This document shows, in pieces, positions 1-8,436 of a stretch of 32,262 nucleotides of DNA (positions are counted from its first letter, which is position 1; the number at the start of each line of letters is the position of its first letter). The notes beneath the pieces are model-generated. The model worked only from the letters and a program-made list of their open reading frames with translations. It did no database searches and was not told where the DNA came from. The DNA is from Desulfobacteraceae bacterium (GTDB lineage Bacteria > Desulfobacterota > Desulfobacteria > Desulfobacterales > Desulfobacteraceae), in NCBI GenBank assembly GCA_021107575.1, contig JAIOSM010000502.1, positions 1-32,262 on the forward strand, written 5' to 3'. The translations under genes and the position numbers were made by a program.

Positions 1-825
1 ACCCTGTGCACGTTCTTCTGGTAACATCTTTTTTTCAGGGCTGCCCAGACAATAATCCGCATCATTCATCATCTGAATAAAAATTTTGAATTCATCAGGC
101 TCCATGGCAAAAAAATGATCTGGGCCATTTGAATTCCGGTCAAGAGTAATATGCTTTTCAATCACACATGCCCCACGTCCTACAGCTGCAACCGCTGCAG
201 CCATTCCACGGGTATGATCTGAAAAGCCGACAGGACAACCAAAAAGTGATTCGAATGTATCCATAACTCGAAGGTTTACATGCTCAACAGGAATCGGATA
301 CATAGCACCACATTGTAATAATGCTATTTGAGTATTCCCAGCATGTTTACAACACTCAACTGCGTCATAGACATCAACTAAATCACACATACCAGTAGAA
401 ATAAACATCGGCTTCTTAAACAGAGCTATGTGTGACAACAACCCTGGTTTGGTAATTTCTGAGGAGGCCACTTTATAAGCATTAACACCAATATCTTCTA
501 AAAAAGATGCAGACTCTGCATCAAAAGGTGAAGCCATAAATTGTACTCCGGCTTCCCGACAATGTTTTACCAATTTTGATAACCAATCTGTATCCAATTC
601 GATGGATTTAAAAATATCATACATCTTTGTACCAACGGGATACATCTTATCAGCTTTAAAAAGTTGAAATTTTACAGCATCTGCCCCAGCAACGGCTGCC
701 ATATCTATCATTCTGAAAGCTTTATCAATAGACTGGTCATGATTTGAGCCAATTTCGGCTATGATATAAGGTTTTCCTGCAACAGCGATTCTAACTCCGC
801 CTATAAAAAAAGCGTCCTGAAGCAT
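1..825 (-). CDS. NeuB-family sialic/nonulosonic acid synthase, partial (3' end cut by window edge)
   Basis: This is an open frame of 275 codons without a stop that runs off the left edge. It starts at an ATG at 825 with a good ribosome site (AGGAGA). NeuB-family enzymes condense phosphoenolpyruvate with a 2-acetamido hexose to make a nine-carbon acid. Family marks seen are AEIGSNH near residue 20, GADAVKFQ, ASPFD, KVASSE, FISTGM, GFSDHT and VIEKHITLDR with GPDH after it. Only the TIM-barrel part is present; any SAF domain would lie outside. It is clearly different from the PseI encoded at 3713-4759, so the cluster holds two synthases. The substrate (N-acetylneuraminate, legionaminate or another) cannot be told from what is here. 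It is the last gene of the leftward sugar cluster in this window, 100 bp behind the aldo/keto reductase. Confidence 0.88.
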   Translation of the reverse strand, partial: MLQDAFFIGGVRIAVAGKPYIIAEIGSNHDQSIDKAFRMIDMAAVAGADAVKFQLFKADKMYPVGTKMYDIFKSIELDTDWLSKLVKHCREAGVQFMASPFDAESASFLEDIGVNAYKVASSEITKPGLLSHIALFKKPMFISTGMCDLVDVYDAVECCKHAGNTQIALLQCGAMYPIPVEHVNLRVMDTFESLFGCPVGFSDHTRGMAAAVAAVGRGACVIEKHITLDRNSNGPDHFFAMEPDEFKIFIQMMNDADYCLGSPEKKMLPEERAQG

Positions 826-925
826 AATCTCTCCTAATTATTTTATATTAACAATGATGGGTTAATAAACATATCTTACTGAATTAACAACCATAGAAGA
901 ATTAAAATATTCATGGCGTATCACA

Positions 926-1828
926 TCACCACAAAGATGGATTTAAAATTTGTTCATCTACTTTCGAGAACCTATCATGAATTAGATTCACCACTGATTC
1001 TGAACACTCCTTCTTCCATACTTCTATATTATTTTTTACTTGTTCTACAGTTTCAGCACCAAATAAAATTTTAGCATTAGGATACACACTTTTCACATAT
1101 CCCATGGCCAATTCGTGTCGAGTTAATTTTACTTCTTCGGATAATTTACAAAACTCCTTTAAAACAGGCTTAGCAAATTCCATAGATACCGGGAGCTTAT
1201 CACTATCCATCAATAACAGACCCTGTAAAAAAATACTACGCACATACAATGTTTTCCCGAGTTCATCAGCAAGCTCAATCACTCCTGCATTTTTAAAACG
1301 ATGGTCAATAATATTTGCTGGAATCTGCACCATTGAAATCTCTTTTAGGTTTAGTGCCTGAATAGCTTTATCAGGTGAATACACAGAGACACCAACGTGT
1401 TTAATAATCCCCTGCTTAACAAATGTATCAAGCAATTTGCCAAGTCCCTTATCCCATATCCCCAACAGAGACTCTCTATGCAGCATTAAACCGTATAAAG
1501 ATGTACATTTTAAATTATTTAGTGAACACATTATTGAATTGTGCAAAGCATTTTCATCAAGATGATCTATAGCTGTATCAATTTTGGATATAACCTTTAC
1601 ATCAAAATTTATTCCAAGGCTTTTAAATATATGACCAAGGCTTTTTTCACTATCTCCATATCCCTGTGCCGTATCAAATTCATGAATACCATCCATCCAA
1701 GCACTTTGGACAACCTTTGCAGCGTCGGCAAAATCAGGTTTTCCTGTTACGTTTGCAACGCCATAATCCATACCGAGTTGAACGGTACCTAATACAAGGC
1801 GAGATAAAGTACTACTTAAAATAGTCAT
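926..1828 (-). CDS. Aldo/keto reductase of the surface-sugar cluster
   Basis: The 300-residue protein has the aldo/keto reductase TIM barrel. The opening is LVLGTVQLGMDYG, followed by FDTAQGYGDSE, where Asp52 and Tyr57 belong to the catalytic tetrad. Lys82 (VISKID) and His117 (LMLHRE) complete it. A late motif near residues 254-264 (ILFGAETVEQV) fits the NADPH-binding end of the family. Its place between an ABC exporter and a NeuB-family synthase suggests it reduces a keto-sugar or a sugar-derived aldehyde, but the substrate is not known. No strong ribosome site is seen before its ATG. It follows the ABC transporter gene by 38 bp and is likely in the same transcript. Confidence 0.85.
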   Translation of the reverse strand: MTILSSTLSRLVLGTVQLGMDYGVANVTGKPDFADAAKVVQSAWMDGIHEFDTAQGYGDSEKSLGHIFKSLGINFDVKVISKIDTAIDHLDENALHNSIMCSLNNLKCTSLYGLMLHRESLLGIWDKGLGKLLDTFVKQGIIKHVGVSVYSPDKAIQALNLKEISMVQIPANIIDHRFKNAGVIELADELGKTLYVRSIFLQGLLLMDSDKLPVSMEFAKPVLKEFCKLSEEVKLTRHELAMGYVKSVYPNAKILFGAETVEQVKNNIEVWKKECSESVVNLIHDRFSKVDEQILNPSLW

Positions 1829-1866
1829 TAGTTATATCCATCAAAATATGAGTGCTCACAAATATC

Positions 1867-3702
1867 TTACTTTATATTCATTTTTTGTTTATATTCCTTG
1901 AGCACATCACTTGTTTTCCCCAGCAGCATTATTTTCCCCTTATCTATCCATATTATTCTATCACAATCTTCAACAGTACTAAGCCTATGAGCCACTATTA
2001 TCAGGGTTTGTTTACCTTTAAAAGAATAGATAGTATCCTGAATCAATTTTTCACTTTTTGAATCAAGAGAGCTTGTGGCTTCATCAAAGACCATGATTTC
2101 CGGTTTGTTATAAAGAGCCCTAGCTATAGCTACACGCTGTTGCTGCCCGCCCGAAAGTTTCACACCACGTTCACCAATAAAGGAGTCTATATTGTCAGGC
2201 AGATTATACAGAAAATCATCCATAGCCGCCATAGTACAACATCTCCTAACCATTTTCCTGTCAATACTATCAGATCCCATTTCAAATGCGACATTTTCAG
2301 CAACAGTGCCATCATAAATATAAGGCGACTGGGAAACATATCCGATGATCTTTAACCATTGAGGCATTAGTTCAGAGGTCAAAGTATGATCATCAATAGT
2401 AATTTCCCCTTTAACCGGCTTCAAAAGGCCAATTAATAAATCAACCAGTGTGCTTTTCCCTGAACCAGACGTTCCAATCACACCAATTGTTTCACCTTTG
2501 TTTATTTTGAACTTTAAATCTTGAATAACTATTTGTTTGCTATCTTCATAAGAAAAACTGATATTATTGAATCTAATACTTTTTGAATAATCTAAAATAT
2601 TTAGAGCATTCTCTTTATTATGTAAGATAATATCTTTATCAGTTTCAATAAACGCAAGGTATTCTATTACATTTGCTATATATGGTAATGCTCCTCTCAT
2701 TGCAGTTGCACTACCTAACACTTTTGATACAGCTGGGAACATCCTCCAGGCAGTAACTGCTAAAAGAGCCATACTTCCAGTAACATACGCTGTTGTAGCA
2801 TGAAATTTCAGAAGCATTACACATATTGATAGATACAGCATGCCAAAGCCTACCGTTTCTAAAATAAATACTGGACAATCACCGTAAAATCTCCTTGCTG
2901 CAGAAACTTTTGATAGAGGCAGAGCACTCTCATCAAATTTCAAAACAGAAGCATCCTCTTTTTGAGATATTTTAACATCCTTAATTCCATGAATAAACAT
3001 AGTAACTTCTTTATTTATTGTAAGCTCATAATTTGTAGCAATTGTAGCTGTTTTATCTATTAAGCGTCTAATAACAGTATAAATAAAATATGCTGACCCT
3101 CCAAGCACAACAACGATAATAAGCAAATTAACTGGCTGCACAATTAAAAGTAATGTCAACATGATTGAAATCATTAAAATATCATTCAAAATAGTTAAAA
3201 ATGGTTGAAAGAAATTTCTTCCTAAAAAAACACGCCACTGAACAGCATTAACAAGATCTGCAGTATTACGAGATAGATGCCATTGATACGGTAATTTTAA
3301 AAACCCATTTAGAAGAATTTTTCCAAAATAAGCTTCCATAATAATTGCAAAACGTGTCAATCCATAGTTAACAATAGCTTTAATACTATTTTTCAAAGCA
3401 ATAAGAAAAACCATTAATAATCCAGCAGCCATTATGAGCCCGTTTGCTGAATTTAAAAAATCTATATCAATGGTTTGCTTAATAAAATAGATATACTTAT
3501 ATGATAAAACAGTTACAGGATCAGTAATTGCTGATACAAAAAATGCAATTGATCCGAGAGTGACAGTTTCAAGAATTGCGACACATAGCATACCTGCAAG
3601 AAGAATCCAGAACTGCTTCTTTCTAAACTTTTGAAGGCGGGTATAAATCCATCTAAATATATATATATAACTATAGTTTTTTTGTATATTAGGTTTTTGC
3701 AT
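1867..3702 (-). CDS. ABC transporter, fused membrane and ATPase domains (MsbA/PglK-like flippase)
   Basis: The 611-residue half-transporter has an N-terminal membrane domain (about residues 30-330, roughly six hydrophobic segments) and a C-terminal ATPase. The Walker A motif is GTSGSGKST at 410-418, the Q-loop lies near GYVSQSP at 454-460, the signature LSGGQ is at 516-520, Walker B IMVFDEATSSLD is at 536-547, and the H-loop is IVAHRLS. Exporters of this type act as dimers in the inner membrane. In sugar clusters they usually flip a lipid-linked glycan or move a glycoconjugate outward, as PglK does. The gene starts 10 bp after the pseI stop and is probably co-transcribed. The cargo is inferred from context only. 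Confidence 0.9.
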   Translation of the reverse strand: MQKPNIQKNYSYIYIFRWIYTRLQKFRKKQFWILLAGMLCVAILETVTLGSIAFFVSAITDPVTVLSYKYIYFIKQTIDIDFLNSANGLIMAAGLLMVFLIALKNSIKAIVNYGLTRFAIIMEAYFGKILLNGFLKLPYQWHLSRNTADLVNAVQWRVFLGRNFFQPFLTILNDILMISIMLTLLLIVQPVNLLIIVVVLGGSAYFIYTVIRRLIDKTATIATNYELTINKEVTMFIHGIKDVKISQKEDASVLKFDESALPLSKVSAARRFYGDCPVFILETVGFGMLYLSICVMLLKFHATTAYVTGSMALLAVTAWRMFPAVSKVLGSATAMRGALPYIANVIEYLAFIETDKDIILHNKENALNILDYSKSIRFNNISFSYEDSKQIVIQDLKFKINKGETIGVIGTSGSGKSTLVDLLIGLLKPVKGEITIDDHTLTSELMPQWLKIIGYVSQSPYIYDGTVAENVAFEMGSDSIDRKMVRRCCTMAAMDDFLYNLPDNIDSFIGERGVKLSGGQQQRVAIARALYNKPEIMVFDEATSSLDSKSEKLIQDTIYSFKGKQTLIIVAHRLSTVEDCDRIIWIDKGKIMLLGKTSDVLKEYKQKMNIK

Positions 3703-3712
3703 ATTTAATGTT

Positions 3713-4759
3713 TTATGAATTAATCAACTTCCATTGAAGTGCTGTTCCTTTTTTTACATCTTGCTTGATCTTCTTCCCCAAAATCAAATCCAGATACTTA
3801 GGTTGCAGTCCATAGCCTGGTCTAATGGAACGTACATTATCGCCAGAAAAAATATCTCCAGCGTTCATATTTTTAGTTATATATAACGACCGTCGAAACT
3901 TCAAAGAAGCTTTTTCTCTTTCAGTTGGCCCATAACTAATCTGCCCTAATGCCTGCCAGGAACGTTTAGCCTCATCCACTAAATTTTTCATCTCCTCTGG
4001 CTCAAGAGAAAAAACAGCATCTACACCACCATCACTACGGTTAAGCGTGAGGTGTTTTTCAATTACAGTAGCACTCAAGGCAATACTGGCAACAGCCGCA
4101 CCTATTCCAATGGTATGGTCCGAAAGTCCTACTTCACATTTAAAAAGGTCACGCATATGTGGGATTGTAAGAATATTGGCATTTTCAGAGGTAGCAGGGT
4201 AAGTACTAGTACATTTAAGTAATATAATATCATTACAACCATTTTTTTGTGCGGTCCTCACTGTCTCGTCCAGCTCAGCAATCGTAGCCATTCCAGTAGA
4301 TATGATCATGGGTTTACCTGTTGAGGCCACTTTCCGGATCAATGGAATATCAGCGTTTTCGAATGATGCGATTTTATAACATGGCACATTAAGGCTTTCT
4401 AAAAAATCAACTGCTGAATTGTCAAAAGGGGTACTAAACGCTATAAGTCCAAGCTCCATTGCGCGATCAAAAATAGGTTTATGCCATTCCCATGGGGTAT
4501 GTGCTTTTTTATACAAATCATATAGGGAATGCCCTTCCCAAAGGTTGACCTCATCAGAGATATAAAACTCGTCTCCCTCCAAATCAAGTGTCATAGTGTC
4601 TGGAGTATAGGTTTGAAGTTTTATAGCATGTACTCCTGCATTAGCAGCAGATTCTACGATCTTGAGTGCTCGGTCAAGAGATTGGTTATGATTCCCTGAC
4701 ATATCGGCAACAATGAAAGGTTCATTTTGCCGGGATATCTGCTTTCCAGCTATGATCAT
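3713..4759 (-). CDS. pseI: Pseudaminic acid synthase
   Basis: The product condenses 2,4-diacetamido-2,4,6-trideoxy-L-altrose with phosphoenolpyruvate to give pseudaminic acid. The 348-residue protein has the full NeuB-type layout. A TIM barrel covers about residues 1-285 (VADMSGNHNQSLDRA, HAIKLQTYTPDTMTLD, FSTPFD, KIASFE, IISTGMA, LLKCTSTYPA, GLSDHTIG and VIEKHLTLNR). A C-terminal SAF/antifreeze-like domain covers about residues 285-348 (RRSLYITKNMNAGDIF, then RSIRPGYGLQPKY). The stretch after the opening, including the tyrosine and threonine in QTYTPDTMT, is typical of PseI rather than sialate NeuB. It lies 18 bp after pseC, as expected for a pathway operon. Confidence 0.93.
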   Translation of the reverse strand: MIIAGKQISRQNEPFIVADMSGNHNQSLDRALKIVESAANAGVHAIKLQTYTPDTMTLDLEGDEFYISDEVNLWEGHSLYDLYKKAHTPWEWHKPIFDRAMELGLIAFSTPFDNSAVDFLESLNVPCYKIASFENADIPLIRKVASTGKPMIISTGMATIAELDETVRTAQKNGCNDIILLKCTSTYPATSENANILTIPHMRDLFKCEVGLSDHTIGIGAAVASIALSATVIEKHLTLNRSDGGVDAVFSLEPEEMKNLVDEAKRSWQALGQISYGPTEREKASLKFRRSLYITKNMNAGDIFSGDNVRSIRPGYGLQPKYLDLILGKKIKQDVKKGTALQWKLINS

Positions 4760-4777
4760 GGATAGACCTTTGACTAA

Positions 4778-5980
4778 TTATTTTTTCCTTATAAGAGAAG
4801 CTATGGCTCTAATAACCATTTCAACATCTTCTTGATCCATGGCAGGGTAAAGTGGAATTGAGAGACACTTTTCATAATAAGCCTCTGCATTCGGGTAATC
4901 GCCCCAATCTGTTTTAAAATTTTTCCGATAATAGTGCTGCAAATGAACTGGGATATAATGCACCTGTGTATTAAAGCCCTTTTCTCTGAGTGAAAGCATT
5001 AATTGTGCTCTATCCATGCCCATGGCTGCAAAGTCAAATAAGAGGACGTATAAATGAAAGTTACTATTACAATTTAAATCTTCAAATGGAACCTGAAGAA
5101 ATTCTAAATCTTTAAAAACAGTATTATATTGATTAACAATTTCTCTTCTACGTTTACAGAACATAGATAGTTTTTTTAACTGTGACAAACCCAAGGCAGC
5201 TTGGATGTTTGTAATTCGATAATTATATCCTAAAACTTGTTGCTCATAGTACCAAGGATTAGGCGAATTTGAAGAAGCAGAAGCGAGGTCTTTGGAAAAT
5301 ACTTCTTCAGGCTCACTGGTAATTCCGTGAGAACGAAGCATCTTAAGTTTTTTGTTTAGTTCATAGCTGTTTGTGAGAACAACACCACCCTCTCCAGTTG
5401 TAATATGTTTCACAGGATGAAAACTCATTACTGTCATATCTGAAAAAACACATGATCCTACCTCACTCGCCTTATATTGCGATCCCAGTGCGTGACAAGC
5501 ATCTTCAATGATATATATTTTATGTCCATATTTTTTTTCAGCCTTTTTAACGATCTGTTGTATTGTCTCCATATCGCAGCTTTGACCAGCAAAATGAACT
5601 GGAATAATAGCTTTAGTTTTTTTGTTGATCCGCTTTTCAATTTCTTCTGGTAAAATATTATATGTTTCAGGATCAATATCTGCAAAAATCGGTTTCCCAC
5701 CACAATACACCACGCAATTAGCAGAAGCTACAAAAGTTATAGGAGAAGTAATTACTTCATCTCCCTCTCCAACACCAGCTGCCATGCACGCAATATGAAG
5801 CGCAGATGTACCTGAATTTACTGCTACAGCAAATCTGGTATCTGTAGAATTACATAATGCTGATTCGAATTCAGCTGTTTTAGGACCCTGAGTAATCAGG
5901 TCTGACTGAAGGACTTCAATTACAGCCTGAATATCTTTCTTATCAATAAACTGTCGCCCATATGGAATAAATTTTTTCAT
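4778..5980 (-). CDS. pseC: UDP-4-amino-4,6-dideoxy-N-acetyl-beta-L-altrosamine transaminase
   Basis: This PLP-dependent aminotransferase of the DegT/DnrJ/EryC1 family (400 residues) adds an amino group from glutamate at C4 of the keto-sugar made by PseB. The opening IPYGRQFIDKKDI with LITQGP is typical of PseC. Other marks are the phosphate-binding NSGTSALHIA (55-64), the SPITFVASAN segment, IEDACHALGS and the Schiff-base lysine Lys191 in SFHPVKHITTGEGG. The C-terminal QVHYIPVHLQHYY is also family-typical. pseB, normally directly upstream, is absent here: the upstream neighbour is the pseG-pseH fusion, 118 bp away, and nothing recognisable lies in that gap. There is no clear Shine-Dalgarno sequence before the ATG. 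Confidence 0.94.
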   Translation of the reverse strand: MKKFIPYGRQFIDKKDIQAVIEVLQSDLITQGPKTAEFESALCNSTDTRFAVAVNSGTSALHIACMAAGVGEGDEVITSPITFVASANCVVYCGGKPIFADIDPETYNILPEEIEKRINKKTKAIIPVHFAGQSCDMETIQQIVKKAEKKYGHKIYIIEDACHALGSQYKASEVGSCVFSDMTVMSFHPVKHITTGEGGVVLTNSYELNKKLKMLRSHGITSEPEEVFSKDLASASSNSPNPWYYEQQVLGYNYRITNIQAALGLSQLKKLSMFCKRRREIVNQYNTVFKDLEFLQVPFEDLNCNSNFHLYVLLFDFAAMGMDRAQLMLSLREKGFNTQVHYIPVHLQHYYRKNFKTDWGDYPNAEAYYEKCLSIPLYPAMDQEDVEMVIRAIASLIRKK

Positions 5981-6098
5981 AATTATTTACAATCAGTCTT
6001 CCACTTGTGTAATAAAAAATTCTTTTTTGTTTGAATTGTGTACATCTCTTAAATTATTAATCATGTTTTATTCAAAAAAAATAACTTATAAAAACATA

Positions 6099-7688
6099 TC
6101 ATAATACGATATTGGAATTTACTTCCTTTGTGTAACCGTAGACTAAACAACTTTCGTGTTCAAGCCAGATTGGATAGTGCTCACCATTCACCTCCGAGAA
6201 TCCAACTTTCTCAAATATCCTTTGAGAAACTATATTCTCTATTCTAACTTTACCTTGAAAAGTGATTAGTTGTTTTATGAAATCAACTAATTTTTGAATT
6301 CCGATTCTAAGAATAGTCTCTCCGAATCCTAATCCCCGGTAATCACGTTGTACTGAATAACTAATATTTGCAATAAAATTACTTACTTCAAATCTGATTT
6401 GACCTAAGGGTGTCCTTTTTTCATCTTCAGCAATAAAAATATAACTCTCAAAGTCTTGAAGTTTGGCTTCGAACCATTCCACATGTTCTTCCCAAGATAT
6501 TATACAAGAATTAAAAGATGATTCCCTCACTTTGGGATCATTTACCCAATGCCACAGAAGTTCGCAATCTGCTTTTTCTGCTTCTCTGAGCTTTATCTCC
6601 CCAATCTGCATCGCTTGGGTTACTCTTGAGGTTCCCTCTCCGTCAACAAGATCAGACGAAGTCTTAGAATAGCCAAGAAGCTCTGTTGTAGAAATCATCA
6701 AGTTGTGTATTTCTTTTGAAAGAAATTCTGGAGTAATATCTTGAGCCACACCACAATTGCGACCAGCATTTGTTTTCTCTATGCCTTCGGCAATAGCTGT
6801 TTGATTCTCTGCCAAAATCTCTATTAAACTTGGCAGACCCAGGCAGCAGCGTTCCCAGGTAGTTGTCCCTCCTGCACCAATTGCCAGATCAGCTTTAACC
6901 ATAAATTGAGCCATATTTTCCACATGCTCATGACATAATACATTGGGCAAAGCCTGACCCTGCTCTAAAATTTTTGATTTATTTGGATTTGATGAACCAA
7001 TAACCACATCTACCTCTATACCTGAACTATCCAACATCTCTATGGCCTTCAGTGCTTTGCCTGTTTCATTGCCTGGATCTGCTCCACCAAAAAAAACAAG
7101 GATACGTTGTACGATATGATCCCGTTGTGGTAAATTTTGCCGCTCTTTTAAAAACTCTGGGCGTAAAATAGCGTATTTAGGCCCCAAAAACGTACGACAG
7201 GTAAAAGGAACAAGTCCGGTATAACGAGCATAAGAATTTGAGTGGTAATTTTGATCCAGAAGCATATCACAATCATGTTTTCGATCTGCGAGATCATCAA
7301 TAACCATAATTTTTTTTACATGCTGACGAAGCGAACGTTCCCATCTATAATCCAATGCATAACTATCTACAAATAGCCAATCGATCTGACCAGCAATATC
7401 TCGCATGATTCTGGAAGTTTGTTTAGAATCCTGCTGCCATTTGACCTCAAGCCACTTAGCATGTATTAAATCATCAGGCTGAGATACAAATTTTCCTTTG
7501 GGTGCTGGCAATAAATGAAGATTATGCCCATGTTCCACAACAAATCGATTTATGTTTCCTTTCAGATCACGGCAGACAAAATGAACATTATGTCCTATTT
7601 CCTTTAATGCATTCGCCAAAGTCAAACAACGCATCAAATGGCCTGTACCAGTTGTGATAGAAGAATCAACACGCACAAGGATATTCAT
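6099..7688 (-). CDS. pseG: Fused PseG hydrolase - PseH N-acetyltransferase
   Basis: Two pathway enzymes are joined in one 529-residue chain. Residues 1 to about 356 are PseG, the UDP-sugar hydrolase that releases UDP from UDP-2,4-diacetamido-trideoxy-altrose. It has RVDSSITTGTGHLMR with the expected catalytic His17, VDSYALD, MVIDDLADR and the donor-site motif GAGGTTTWER (271-280). Residues about 364-520 are a GNAT acetyltransferase of the PseH type (IKLREAEKADCELLWHW, then the acetyl-CoA loop RDYRGLGFGE at 448-457 and RIFEKVGF). PseH acetylates the C4 amine just before the PseG step, so the fusion joins consecutive reactions. The gene appears to be the first of the leftward operon; its ribosome site (AGAGAAAA) is weak. 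A degenerate copy of its start lies just upstream. Confidence 0.92.
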   Translation of the reverse strand: MNILVRVDSSITTGTGHLMRCLTLANALKEIGHNVHFVCRDLKGNINRFVVEHGHNLHLLPAPKGKFVSQPDDLIHAKWLEVKWQQDSKQTSRIMRDIAGQIDWLFVDSYALDYRWERSLRQHVKKIMVIDDLADRKHDCDMLLDQNYHSNSYARYTGLVPFTCRTFLGPKYAILRPEFLKERQNLPQRDHIVQRILVFFGGADPGNETGKALKAIEMLDSSGIEVDVVIGSSNPNKSKILEQGQALPNVLCHEHVENMAQFMVKADLAIGAGGTTTWERCCLGLPSLIEILAENQTAIAEGIEKTNAGRNCGVAQDITPEFLSKEIHNLMISTTELLGYSKTSSDLVDGEGTSRVTQAMQIGEIKLREAEKADCELLWHWVNDPKVRESSFNSCIISWEEHVEWFEAKLQDFESYIFIAEDEKRTPLGQIRFEVSNFIANISYSVQRDYRGLGFGETILRIGIQKLVDFIKQLITFQGKVRIENIVSQRIFEKVGFSEVNGEHYPIWLEHESCLVYGYTKEVNSNIVL

Positions 7689-7757
7689 TTTTATATTTTC
7701 TCTTTAACGGTTTTTTGAAATCATATACCGGCTTCACTAAAGAGTATAAAGCAATAT

Positions 7758-7860
7758 TTATACCGAGATATCATGGTTGACACATAATATCTCAACTCGA
7801 ATAAGAATGTTCATGGTTTAAATTTTCTTTATAACAGGTTTTAAAAAATCACCAAGGTCA
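7758..7860 (-). pseudogene. Remnant of a second pseG-like gene start
   Basis: On the minus strand an ATG at 7814 opens a 18-residue frame beginning MNILIRVE, nearly the same as MNILVRVD, the start of the intact pseG-pseH at 7688. The similarity extends about 45 bases upstream of both ATGs (GATTT..AAAACC..GTTA..AAGAAAAT..AAA), roughly 80 percent identity by eye. After codon 8 the copy diverges and stops at 7758. Most changes in the shared codons are at third positions (AAT/AAC, ATC/ATT, CGT/CGA). This suggests the remnant comes from a diverged homologue rather than a very recent tandem copy. Confidence 0.6.
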
Positions 7861-7984
7861 TTGATATCATTTTGTGAAATATCATATGCTCTTTTGAAAT
7901 CAAGTTTACCATTTTATCTTAAATCATTTCTTTTTTTTTGAGGGGGTGTGCTAAGGTCTTTCATTATATAGCTCCGCCTTGTCG

Positions 7985-8008
7985 GTTATGTCGAGATCCA
8001 GACATAAC
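7985..8008. promoter_or_regulatory. 24-bp inverted repeat in the pse leader
   Basis: Perfect 8-base arms GTTATGTC and GACATAAC are separated by 8 bases. There is no T run on either side, so it does not look like a terminator. It lies 39 bp after the stop of the MarR-type regulator and about 300 bp before pseG. An operator for the regulator is a reasonable guess, but the arms do not match the palindrome at the regulator's own start. Confidence 0.4.
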
Positions 8009-8046
8009 TTATTGGAACCATTAGGTTTTATTCAGCATACAACAAA

Positions 8047-8436
8047 CTAAGTCAGTATTTTTTTCAATACCTCTTTTAATGCAGGATCATTGCAAAACTC
8101 AGAATCAATTTTGTTAATTTCTTTTGAAAGATACTCTATTTCTGCTTTTATTTCATCATATTGATGTACCTGGTACTTTAAAAATTGTATGGTTAATTTT
8201 GCAATTTCTTCTATCCCTGTGGGGGTTAAGCGGTATAAATAAGCAGACTTTTTCTGGTGTTTCTGGAATCTTTCAACCTTGATCATGCCTTTTTTGGCAA
8301 GTTCTGTAAGACAGTAGTTGACTTTACCCAGACTGACACCCATCTTCTGATTCATTTCACGTTGAGTTAGATTATGGTCTTGTTCTAAAAGTTTGAGGAG
8401 TTTCAGCCTCACCTCTTTGTCATATACAGTGTTCAT
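8047..8436 (-). CDS. MarR-family EPS-associated transcriptional regulator
   Basis: This 129-residue protein carries a winged helix: helix-turn-helix at about residues 20-50 (LTQREMNQKMGVSLGKVNYC) and wing at about 50-72 (MIKVERF ... YLYRLTPTG), followed by a long, charged C-terminal helix (85-113) that likely dimerises. The LTQRE, VSLGKVNYCL and LTPTGI pattern matches the small MarR-like regulators found at the head of exopolysaccharide clusters. It sits upstream of, and in the same direction as, the pseudaminic acid operon, so it probably controls that operon. Its own ATG lies inside a palindrome and only a few bases from the predicted transcription start, suggesting autoregulation. Whether it represses or activates cannot be told. 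Confidence 0.85.
   Translation of the reverse strand: MNTVYDKEVRLKLLKLLEQDHNLTQREMNQKMGVSLGKVNYCLTELAKKGMIKVERFQKHQKKSAYLYRLTPTGIEEIAKLTIQFLKYQVHQYDEIKAEIEYLSKEINKIDSEFCNDPALKEVLKKILT

Larger units (their letters stand above)
7689..8046. other. 358-bp leader between the regulator and the pse operon
   Basis: This non-coding stretch contains, from right to left, a 24-bp inverted repeat (7985-8008), a short open frame of 16 codons (7914-7964, starting MKDLSTPPQ, with a GGCGGAG-like ribosome site and a run of nine A on the minus strand), a decayed copy of a pseG-like gene start (7758-7814) and a loose inverted repeat GAGATAT/ATATCTC (7765-7793). I found no convincing promoter that reads into pseG, so the operon may be transcribed from here or through the regulator gene. 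Confidence 0.6.

Noticed and set aside
5458-5703. 81-codon minus-strand frame inside pseC.
   Set aside because: It is an out-of-frame shadow of the intact pseC gene with a lysine-rich, non-protein-like composition.
7777-7805. TTGACA with 17-bp spacing to AATAAG on the plus strand, a possible antisense promoter towards the regulator gene.
   Set aside because: The -10 box is poor, and the -35 lies within the decayed pseG-like copy, so chance is likely.
7914-7964. Short open frame of 16 codons (MKDLSTPPQ...) in the pse leader with a GGCGGAG-like ribosome site.
   Set aside because: It is too short to judge, matches nothing I know and may be chance. It is mentioned only as content of the leader.
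7970-7985. GGCGGAGCT on the minus strand looks a little like the ops element (GGCGGTAGC) used by RfaH.
   Set aside because: It lacks one base of the core, the spacing is wrong, and the 39-bp JUMPstart context is absent.
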